From: Costus lasius
Taxonomy: Eukaryota; Streptophyta; Magnoliopsida; Zingiberales; Costaceae
Reading direction: 5' to 3'
NCBI GenBank assembly: GCA_027563935.2
Contig: JANVAS020000222.1
Location: forward strand, 1,674,001-1,738,000
Length of the DNA: 64,000 nt
Positions 37,501-49,500 of this stretch are shown in pieces. Under the pieces are notes generated by a model. The model had not been told where the DNA came from. It saw only the letters and a list, made by a program, of their open reading frames with translations, and made no database searches. Position 1 is the first letter of the stretch, and every line of letters starts with the position of its first letter. The position numbers and the translations under genes were made by a program.

Positions 37501-40500
37501 AGGAATGTGAAAAGGCTGTACAGAAAATCCGATTTGAAGAAGCCATAGCTGTACATGTATCAGAAAGGCGTTCAGTTGCAGATTCTATAGATTTCCACTC
37601 GATAGGTTATTTTCAAAATTAAAAATATTCTTCACTTGTCCTCACTTTGATCTATATGTTCGGTTTTATGTTTCCTTCCCATGCCTCGTGTCTTAGAAAT
37701 CAAAATTTCTTGAAATATTATAAAAACTTAGTAAAACTTTTTACATATGAAAATGAGTAGCTTTTAACATTATGACCTTGGTACTGGAAATAGATTTCTT
37801 AACATGTAGTAAATTTGTGAAATAGAACACAGTTTCCAGCTCAATTATTACCCATTTTGGGCATTAAAATCAAACATTTTTCATACTATAGCAGTGACTT
37901 CTATTTGATGAATTAGTTTTAAGGTTTAAGCATTTTCAATTCAAGTGCTTGATCATGTTGTTAGAGAAACTTGATCTTAGGAGTCATAGTTATTCTTTTA
38001 TTCAATTATCAATTATAATAGTGAAATACCCTCAACTTCTTCATAACATCTATATGTAAGGTGATAGAGAAACTCGATCTTAGAAGGGACATGATATAGT
38101 TGCTACGTGATAATAAGAGACGAAGGTATTGTTCTAGTGCCTTAAGTATTGCCAAGTGGATTTAATTTAAGTAGGTGTGCTCAGGCAAGTGCATGGTTGC
38201 CTTTAGCAACTATTACAATCAAGGGCGTGGTTGGCTGTGCTTTGCTGTTGGGGTTGTGCTAATTAAAAATGTGCTATCTGAGATAGTATTTTTAGGTGAA
38301 AAGCTGTGCTGAGCTATTGGAAAAACTGTATAGATTGCTTTGGAGAAACAAATGCTATTAAGCAGAATACAATACAATATCATAGTCAAATATTAAATAA
38401 GTTCTAAAATATTTTGAAGATAGAAAAATCTTAACATGATAACTTGCCTCATACACTCATAAATAGTTACATTTACATTACACAAATATATAAAAATGCA
38501 GTTCTAATTGCAATTTGATTATAAAACATCTGGCAAATTCTTCTACCACCATGTTAGGATTAGCTTTTAGCTTCAACCTACATGTTAACATACACGATAA
38601 TGCTATATATAGAGGCTTTGATTGTAATGATCCCTTCATTTTATTTTTCTTTTTTTGTTTTTGCATTTTAAGGTCATTTATATGTTATCTTATACCCCAT
38701 CAAGGTTATCAGGATCATGATCTTACCTAGGAACGGTAGAGGCTCCATAGGATCGGATCGTAAGATCGGATTTACAATCCTACAATTATAATATAATAAT
38801 AATATTTTATAAATTATCTGTATATGTTAGAGTATAAAATGTAAAGATATACCAAATACCAATTCTAAAATATAACCATAACTTCAACAAGTGATTATAA
38901 AAGAAATGTGTAAGTTTTTAAAAGTAAAATAATAAGCAATAAAAAATGATGTCTAAGTTGTCTCTAAAATCACATTTCTATCTAAAATGACATCCAAATT
39001 TCAAAATATAAAATAAACTAAAGAACATCATTGATGATACAAAAATTAAAATAAATTTTCTGTAGTTTGAACATCAAAGTCTTCATCACTCTCTTCATCC
39101 TCCTCATCTATCTCATCTTCATGGTCATGACTTTCATCCAAATTCAACTTTAAGTCTTTTGAATGATTGACTTGCTCATTTTTTTCAACAATAACATTTC
39201 CTTCCATATCCTGATCACTAAATTAAACCTCTTGATCTCCAAGGCTCAACTCATTATCTTCAAATGTGAGAATATCAAGCCAATTATTTTTTGTTGAATT
39301 AAGTTGTCCATTTTCTATTTTTATTATCCATTCATCGTGAGAAGGGAGCTCATCAAAAGAAGCTTCTCTAAATGTCCTTTTCTTATTTTGATTTTTTAAT
39401 TTTAAGTTGTGCATCATAAAAACTAAGTCATTCATCTTACTTTCATGCAATCGATTTCTTTTCTTGGTATGTATCTATAAAATATAAAATTATACATTAG
39501 ATTGATCACAAAAACTAATTAATATATTACTAAATAGACAAATTTGATTTATTAACCATTTTAAATATGCTCTAATTTCGCTCATATTTGCATGTTGAAC
39601 TTAAGATTTGAATTCAAACCTTTGTAGCTCTATACAATCATCACCATATAAATCCGACCATTTTGTAGGAAGTTTGGTCTCTCTTGCTAAGATTGCAGCT
39701 TCAATACCAAATAATTCTTTTGCTTTCTTAAAATTTTCAAGTTGCAAATCAATCTTCCTTTTTTTTATTAAGAGAAGGGACTATTCTTGCTAGACAATTA
39801 TACAGTCCTTTTTTCAGTATCTGGTTTGAAGTTTGAACTATAATGAAATTAAAGATTTAAATAGTAGGCAAGAGTCTATGCAATTGTACATCCTATCTAT
39901 TATCAATAATTTCTCAAATAGGCTCATATTTATTAAAAAGACAAATAAAAAAAAGTTAAAGGCATAATAATTAATAAGTTAATGCAAATTTAAATACTAA
40001 AACTTAGATAACTAGAATTTAAGGTTACCTCTTCTTGATATTGTTAAAATTTGATTGAATATTTTTTTTACTCGATCCATCTCCTCATAAATAAAGCCCA
40101 TGGCTGGTTTATCATCCGAATTAACTAATCGAAGCGCTTTAATGGGTGGAAATGTTGTTTTAAGGCATGTCAAAATGCCCCTCCAAAATTTACTATCCGA
40201 AACAACTTGCTGAATTTTTTTTCCTTCATCAAGTGTTGCAAACTTGCATATCTTCCAATGAGTGGAAGTGAACATATTTATCAAAGAACTTTTCAAGTCA
40301 CTAAGATATCCTAAAGTTAAGTATGATGTTGCAAATCGAGTTCTTGCTGGCCTAAGCAGATCTCTCTCTTTTGTAAAATATCTTAACATCGAAATTAGTA
40401 AAGTTCTTGAATAAATAAATGAAGTAATCTTTCTTCCTTTACAAATGGTCAATTGGTAAATGCTAATTTTCTTTTCCAAATTTTCAAGAATTAAATTTAT

Positions 40501-43500
40501 ACAATGTGTTATACATAGTGTCCAAAATAATCTTTCTCTTTTGTATCAATATCTCTCCGATAGCCTTGTAATTTGCTGCATTATCAGTGATGATTTGCAC
40601 AACATTATCTTCTCCAACCTTCTCAATAACCTCATCGAGCGTTTAAAATTTTTTTTCTGTAGTTTTAGAAATGTCAGATGGATCAATAGAAAATAAAAAA
40701 ATAGTTCCTTTTAGGATTATTCATCGAAAAGTTACAAATTAATCTTCTTTTATCTATCCATCCATCTCGATAATTGAATAACTATTTTTTTTCGATTCAA
40801 GTTTATACTTTTCAAGCATTTCTGTTGTCTTCTTCACTTCTTTTTTCAAAAGTGTATCTTTAATCTCATGATAAGATGGTGGTTTGAAACCACAACCATA
40901 TTTACCAACTAGTCCAACAATCTTTACAAAATCTGGATTTTTAACACAATTGAAAGGAATGACACTTGTGTAAAAAAATCTTGCAATTTGTTGACAAGCT
41001 TCATCTTTTAGATCTCTATTGAACATATTGTTTATAAGATACTTTTTCACAAAAGATTATAAGATACTTTTTCCTTTTTTGTTTGCATTGGTTTCTTGGC
41101 TTTCTTCTCTAATTTTCTCTCCAATGTCATGAATGCTGCTATGTTTATTAATTGCATCAAGTGCATGCTTTCCGACCACATAAATCATTTACTTTTTCAC
41201 CTCATCTAGAACACTTCTACATGCCTCAACATCTTTTCTAGTGCAAGCAAATGATGTTTAAAACGATAAATTCCTCCGGTAATTATTTTCTCACAAAATT
41301 TGCACTTAATTTTTTTTTGAATTATTTTCAACTTCAATACTATGTTCCCAACCAAAATATCAGATCGGTTTCCAGCAACATTCTTTCTTTTTAATTTGTT
41401 GTTGCTGTTAGACATGTTTGATGTTTCTATCAAGTCTCAACCTATCATGAATAAAAAGTAATATAAATTAAAAAAAATTGGGAATAAAGAACGTTGAAAG
41501 AATAAAGAAGCTGGGACCCAGATTTGGGGGAAATTACCTACGGAGAATGGCGACTGCGATTTGGATTTTGGAGGAAATACCTAGCGGACAACGGGCGAAG
41601 CTCGGCGACGATGAAGCTGGCGACACAGACCTCTCTTCCTGGCGACGATGAAGCTTCCTGGTGATGTAAACCTCTTTTCCTGGCAGTGACAAAGCAGATC
41701 TTGGCGGCAACGACGCTAGCGGCGACGAAAAGATTCGTGGCGGCGAAAGCGGCAGCAACGAAAAGGTCCGTGACAACAAATCTTACCTTATCTTACCTTT
41801 TATGTTTCCTTTTCTGCTTCATGGAAGATGAAGTGAACGAAGACGCGAACGAAGATGAAACGGTCAAACTGTCTGAGTCAACTGATTTCACTAAGTTGAC
41901 TCGCGATTTTGACTGGGTTAACCCTAAAAAATGTTTCTATTGCCGAGTTGGCCTGCTAATCCAACCAACTCGCTGACTCGGATGAGTCAACCCGCGATGT
42001 TGATAAGCTTGTACCCCATAGTTATGTTTCATTGTTTTCCATAAAAATTCAAAATTGAAAAGCATATTTGTGATTCTTCTAGTCTTCTAAGGTATTCCTT
42101 CCAATTGTATTAATGATAAAAAATGTTCACATTTCAAAAAAATGGAACTTCTAGATAAATTGTACTACCAAGCAAACTATGGATTAAAATTTATTGTCTT
42201 GTACTACCATCTCCCTTTGTTCGTCCAGAAGCTCCTGCATGGTGAATGTGCGGATCCCATTTCCCTTTGAAGCATCCTCTTCCATAGAAGGAGAGGATTC
42301 TTTCTCAGCTCCTGCCTTATATCTTCCCTTCACATCCAATGTGAGCTCGATCTCACTTTTTTTTACTCTCAACTGCCCTTTGATCTCCACTTCTGACTTC
42401 AGAGCGTGTGTGAGTGGAAGGTCGAGGAAGGGAAAGTGTGTGAGTGAGATGACACATTTTTTCCCTCTTTTTTCACCCTAACTAATTTTCCATCTAACAA
42501 AAAGTGGGTGAAAAGTTGCGCCATAGGCTACTTTGTTGAGTAGGAAAGTAGGGTGGCAAGCCGCTCTGAAGTAAAACATTAAGCAACATTGATAAAAATC
42601 CCGCGTTAGCCCTTGCACTTTTTGAAAGTCTCGCTAACCTTCCTCATAGTTAATGCAATAGTAGGGTAGAAGGGTGATGTGCTATTTGATGTGGTGTAAT
42701 ATGTAGTTAGTTAATTATGTGTTAGTGGAGGTTCCCTATTCAGGTACTTCTTGTTGTAGTTCGTAAGATTGATTGAGTTGAAGTGAAACTGACATTTGTT
42801 TATTTAACCTTGTTTGAATTATCAGACACTTGATAGAGAATGATTAAAAAATTAGTAAATCAATTGGGATAAGATCAACAATCAAATTGGGGGTTGTACG
42901 ATAAATTAGCTAGAATAGCAGGGATTGATCAAAACGATTTTAATGTGGGCAGAGGAAAAGAATTAGTAGTTATGTTCATTGATGAAGTTCTAAGCTTGTA
43001 GTTGCCCCACTTTTCACACGACTTAAACTCAACTTACTGCTACTTAAAGCTACAAATATGTTAGTTCACTTTGGTCATCTTGAACTTGCCTTGTTGTTTG
43101 AAGTGGGTCTCGTCATGCCTCCCACTTTGTGCCATTACTACTAACCACTCACTGCTCACTAGTGATGGCGGTGCTTGCGCCCATCATACCTAGTGCTAAG
43201 GAACTCATGGTCCATAGGTGTTGAATGGAGACCATTATTCCTTGGGAAAATGACTTAAGTTTAAAGACAATAAAATGACTAGGTTAGTCAGCGATTATTG
43301 TGTAAATGCTTAAATTGTAATCCTTGAATAATTTACTTTAGTTGCAATTATTAGTTATTGAATTTATCTTTGATTTAAATAATTAACTAAGAAATTTAAA
43401 TTATCAAAATAAATAAATATTTATTAATTATATGTTATTCAAATTTAAAGATTGTATATATAGATAATAGATATAAATATCATTATTACTAATAAAGGGT

Positions 43501-46500
43501 GCAATACTACTTATAAAGAAGAGAATTTAGTCTATTTTAGACATTTAGTTGATTCTTTGATCCCTTTTAACAGGCTGGCCAGAGTATACTTCAACTAATT
43601 GACTTTTTAATTAGTGACTTAATCCATATATAATCAAATAGTTCATACTGCATATAAAATTTATTATAAATTTAATTGTTAGTTGCTCATCCCTGTCACA
43701 GGTTGCTCACAGCTATCCTTCATCTGTATACAACCTCCACACTTTATTATTCTTCTTGTTCCATTAGAAAATATTGATATTGTGACAATGGTATTAGAGT
43801 CTGTCATTTAATTTAAAAGCTCATGAGAAAAGTGAAACTAGCAAAAGTAACTAAGGAAAGTGTGCTGGACGCCATGGTTTAGGCAAAGAGCCATAATGTA
43901 GGATGACATCAAATTTCTCCCATGTGGCAAGGAGCAGAACCTTGCAGTTTTATGCTTCGATGAAATTATTTATAAGTCATACATATCATTTTCTGATAAT
44001 TAATAATTATCTTTCAACTAACATGGTTACTAATAATCGTAGCTTCTTTTCAAACTGACTATGCTGCCCAAATATTTTCAGAATCCACATGTTTTGAAGC
44101 TTATTTGTTTATCTTAGTGAAAATGATTTATTAATATAAGTGCCTTTCTTTGCTCAGTGAGAAATTAGACAAATGCCTAGCATGCATCTCTGAGCATGGA
44201 AGCACCTAGCTTTTTATAATATGGTCTTTTATCTGCATGATTATCAAGTTACTTTTTTTAATTATCAGAGGTGGATCCACAATATAGCGGTGCAAGAATA
44301 GAAGGTGAAGTGGTAACTTTGGAGTTTGTGAAGAAAATGATGGATGATTTCAAAAATCAGAAACATTTACATAAGAGGTGCTTATGAATACTATAATGCA
44401 TATTACTGTTTTTGGCTACCATTTATCAATTGACACTACACCTGATTTTGTTGCCACAGATACGCCTACCAGATTGTTCTGGCTGCCCGGCAAATGTTGA
44501 GAGCTTTGCCTTCTCTTGTTGACATCACAGTTCCAGATGGTCATCATTTTACTGTTTGTGGGGATGTACATGGCCAGGTAACTACGATTGTTCTGATCAA
44601 ATAGTATCCACTTTACCTGAAGGGACACATCTTTTCTGGGACATTTTTGTTTATTTCTTTTTAATTCTCCAGTTACTTGTCTTTTTTGGAAGCTCGTGTT
44701 ATTATCCATGCCTCAAAAAGACAATCTAGTGAAGATAACATTTCTGCTAGGTACCATTAAAAATTCTATATTATCTAGTTTTGAGATTGCGGTCATCCTT
44801 GCCAACTGCAACAGTTTGCACTTTTACTTGACTACTCAGATTGTTGTTAGTTTTGTTTATTCTATCAATTAGTGCTGCATGCTACGGTTTTGTGGGTTAT
44901 GAAGAAATAGACAGAATTTTGTGTTCAGGAGTTCATCTTTAATGATATACACCTGTCATATTATCCATCAACCGTTGCATCTAGCAGTTACTGTTGTTCT
45001 TCTTCCAATCTTTATTATATTTTTTTTATAAACTACTTTGTTGAAGATTTTTTTCAATGAGAAATCTCGCACGAGAAGATTATTTATAATCTGCAATACT
45101 CATTTAGTATCCTAGTACGTTATTCACTTGAATTCAGTTGCAATTTGCATGAATGTATAACAAGACAGTAAAGACACATCGGGTATAATGTACACATCAT
45201 TGTAGACTTTCGGTTTGAATATTGTTTATGGGGGTTTGTCTTATCTTTATAATATATTTTCCATTTTTAAATGCGTCTTCCATGCCCAAAACGGGTGAGA
45301 ACCCAGCTCATCCTGCACTCTTCTGGTGAGTGCAGAAACTTAAACCGAGACCTTATCCAAATCTAAAAGAAATATACTGAGTCAAGTTGCTTCTAGTGTT
45401 AGGCCTCCAGGGTGAAAAAAAATGGGCACCTAAATTTCCTTAGTTGACTGGGTCAGCAAAGTGATTCGCGGATCCGAAACGCCAACAGGCATCTCGTGTG
45501 CGAGTTCCTTGCGAGCGTTGGCGGATGGGATGGGTCCACGCCTTGAGGGGTGTGACGACATGGGGCTGCCGTGCGAGGGTGTACGCGAAGAAGAAAAATG
45601 AGAGGCAATATTTTCTTTCGAGCCGTCTTTGTCCTCCGCTAGCACCTTCGTCTCCCTCCCTCTCTCTTTGTTCTCTTTGGATCGTCGGTTCCTTCCTCGT
45701 CGGACGTCGTTGGCGGAGTCTCCAAGGCGATCTGGTGGTGCTGGTGGGTGGTTGGAACGTCACGGCCAACTCCGTCCTCTCTTGTCCTCCTTCGTCTTCT
45801 TTGCGTCCGCAGCCACTGCAATTGGCAGCCACATCCAGATCGCCTTAGAAGGCATCAAATGCAACTGCATCCTCGACTAGAAGGAGCCGGCGAATAACCG
45901 CCGAGGTAACTCCCTTTCCTCTTGCACCGTCGCTTCTTTCTTCCCCGATCGAGCTCGCGGCTTTTGGGCGACTCCCGTCTCTTGCTCCGACAGTGCTCCT
46001 TTGTGTTGGCCGTTTTCCCTCCCTTCTCTGCTAGGCGCACGAGCCTTCCCTTCTCTAGACTTAGCTCCGGCCGCCTGCGTGCAAGAAGTTATGGGCTCGG
46101 CATTTGTCTATGTTCGAATGAGATTTCTCTAGCTTCCTCGCCTGCGCGCAAGCTTGTCGTGGCCAGCCATTAGTCTTCACTGCCTGCGTGCGGTGCTCTT
46201 CTTGTCCGGCCCCGTCGCCTGTGTGTGACCTTTCTCCTCCGTCTAGACTCGCTTGCTAGTGAGAGAAGCAACGACACCAGCCCTGGTCGCTCACGGGCGG
46301 AGCCGCAAGCTGGGCATCTCTCGACGCCCTCACCTGCATGCGGGCGTGATGTCGGTCGGCAGCTTCATTGCCGGCGCACGACATCGCATCGCTTGGTCCC
46401 TGTCGCCTGTATGCAACTCCTTTGCTTCCAGCCAACTGCCTGTGTGCGAGTGGGACAATGCCGCCGGCGTGCGTCATCCGGCCTCCTTGCCGGCGTGCAA

Positions 46501-49500
46501 GGAGGGCTTCAGCGGGTACTCCTCTATCTTTGGCAAAAGCTCCTCTCATCCACGTGTGTGTGGACAAGATCCTCGCCCTATCGACATGCGTTGACTTGGA
46601 GTTTCATCTGCGTGTGCGTTGACTTGGAGTTTCATCTACGCGTGTGTGGATGAGATCTTTGCCCCGTCGACGTGCGTTGGCTTTGAGTTTCATCCGTGTA
46701 CGTAGGGCGGGAATAGCTACGTCATCGTCTATCTTAGCGAACTTGGGCCACATCAGCTAGGAGGGATCTGTCTATTGGTGCTACCGGGTGGCGCACCCTG
46801 TTGGAACGCCAAGGGATCCTCTTGGGTCCAACTGTTGGCTGGGGAATGGTTTGGGGAACCTTCCTTGCCAATTGCGTCGTCCGATCCCACGGTTTCGGCC
46901 ATTGTGCCATTGCGTGATCGTATTTAGACCCGAGTCAAGCATTGACTCATGTGTAAATATTTGAAATTTGTTTATCGTAAATTCGGGCTGTGACATCTAG
47001 TTTGTACGACTTGAAATAAGTAAAAAATATTTATTTCTTTCTCTAGAAATTAAATTTTTAAAAGTGGGAGGAATATTTATGACCAAAATATTCTTCTAAA
47101 AATGTTTGTTCTGTAATTCTATTTGTATTTTTTTTTATTTGTGTCTTTTGCTTTTCTCGTTCCTACTTTCTCTTAGAGGAAATTGATCCTTGTAATTTTT
47201 GGTGAGCCTACCTTTTGGTTAAAAATTATGTCAAGCTGGTATGCTTTTATAGTTTCTTCTATTTCAAAACCTGAAAAGAACCAAGAGCTCAATTTTTTTA
47301 AAACAAATGCGAGGCCTCTGGACTCCAAAATATCTGTTCAGCTCATGGAACGTCAGTTTTGCTGATCTTGTGCGCTTCTTTTTTTTTCCCATGATGACTG
47401 CATAATATGACTTAGATTGATTTTTTCCATGACTGATGCACATCTATTATTTATATGAATATGATGGCTTGTCTTGGTTCTTAACTTCCATCAACTTGTT
47501 CATTTGTTATCCACGTAGACAAAGTAATGCATTTCAGCTTTTTTGCTCCTTTGCCTTAGTTTTGACCTTTTTCTTTGTGTAGAGCTATATTTTATCTGTT
47601 AGAATTTATTCGTCATCAGCAAATACAATAATCTGAATGACATATTCTTTTGTTTTTATAATTTTCATTAGTTACTTCTAGCACCTAAAGTTGTATACTT
47701 TGGAAATTGCAGTTCTATGATCTAGTAAATATATTTGAACTTAATGGGCTTCCTTCGGATGACAACCCTTACCTATTCAATGGAGACTTCGTGGACAGAG
47801 GATCCTTTTCTGTTGAAGTTATTTTGACTCTGTTTGCGCTCAAGTGCATGTCTCCGACAGGTTAACATCTGCCAATGCATCCTATATCCTTTATCTTGTT
47901 CAACATTTTGTGTAGATTTATGATTTGGGTTTATCTTTAGGGAAGTCCCATCCTAGGAGGTAACACAATGGTGTTTACAGAATTTGTTAAGATATTAATT
48001 TGATTCCTGCATTTCTCGATATGATAGTTCGTTTAACATGAGATGTCTGCTTGTCTATATTTTCAGCTATGTTCCTATCAAGGGGAAATCATGAAAGTAA
48101 GAGCATGAACAAAATCTATGGTTTTGAGGGAGAAGTAAGATCAAAGCTCGGGGAAACATTCGTTGACCTTTTTGCTGAAGTGTTTTGCTACTTGCCTTTG
48201 GCACATGTTATAAATAACAGCATCTTTGTAGTTCATGGAGGATTATTTAGTGTTGATGGTGTGAAGCTTTCTGATATCCGAGCAATTGATCGCTTCTGTG
48301 AGCCCCCTGAAGAAGGTACTTCTGATAATTCTTGATCTATTAGTTTCTGTTCCTATCTCGCAGATGAATTTTTCTTTCTTAAAGCTCAGTGCTACTGCAA
48401 GTCTGCTACCACACATGATTCAAAGGCTCAAACTATGTTACGCTGCTAAAAGTCAATTCATCTAAAGTTGATCTCCGCAATTGATAGTCAAGATTTTTCC
48501 TTATAAATTGCGTAATTTTTCTAAGGTAAGATAAAATAACGTCTTGTACTTTTTGAATTCAATAAGAAGCTATTAACCACATTCTCTTGGCTAGAAATTT
48601 GTTTGCATATACTTTGATTTTCACCTTACGACTTGAAAATCACAAATCTTCACTTGCAATTCATGGCACAAGAATAACAACTTGCGCTTTTTCTTCTGTA
48701 ATAAAGGCACTTTTGTGTTTTTATTTTTACAAGTTTTCAAGGATGTTAGCATCATAAATTGATACAGTTGTTCAAAGGACTGGTACCATCTATGGTTGTA
48801 ATGGTAGGTGCATATATATTTGGTATTCAAATGCCGCACTGCTAGTAAAGTAGGAGCCATGAACTTGGATGCTCCAGTTTCTTCTGAGTAATTGCATTTG
48901 AATTTAGCTGCAAAGTTGTTGATTAGATCCAACTTTATGTGAATATAATGGCCTCTTTTGTGCTATCGGTCAGTACTGTTTTTTCATGCATATACATTCA
49001 GCTGTCCTTATTAACCGTAAATATGTGGCACGAAGAGGATTTTGCCATTCCTGGTTTGAAACTGTAACAGCTCATTCTTGGTTTGAATTATCTTCTTAGG
49101 TCGCAGAATTAGTCAAAAGGAACGCATGGTATTGGTGGGATCCAATCTGCCATATAGAAATACGACAAGACTAATTTTAACCATTTATAAATGAAAAAAA
49201 GAAAACCATGGAGAAATTACCAAAAAATTATCAATAGTATTTTTGGAAGAAGTTCAAAGGTTCTCTCTTCTAAAATTTATGGCATTGTTCATTTGAGTTA
49301 ACAATAATATTCCATAGCATTAATGCAAAAAAGATGTATAATACTAAACTAGATAAATTTGGCGAGGAAAATTATATCTTAATTTTGTTTGTATATTCTC
49401 TTTTTATATGTTTTTGGAACTTAAATTTTAATCCACTCTTTTCTTCATATGTGTTGAATCATTTTCCTATTTATAACAGACAAGAATATATATTAATAGA

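Noticed and set aside
45430..46653. Many overlapping frames of 60-142 residues that could look like a GC-rich gene
   Set aside because: All lie inside the solo LTR defined by the TCTAG duplication, occur on both strands, and have Arg/Ser-rich composition typical of non-coding GC-rich DNA.
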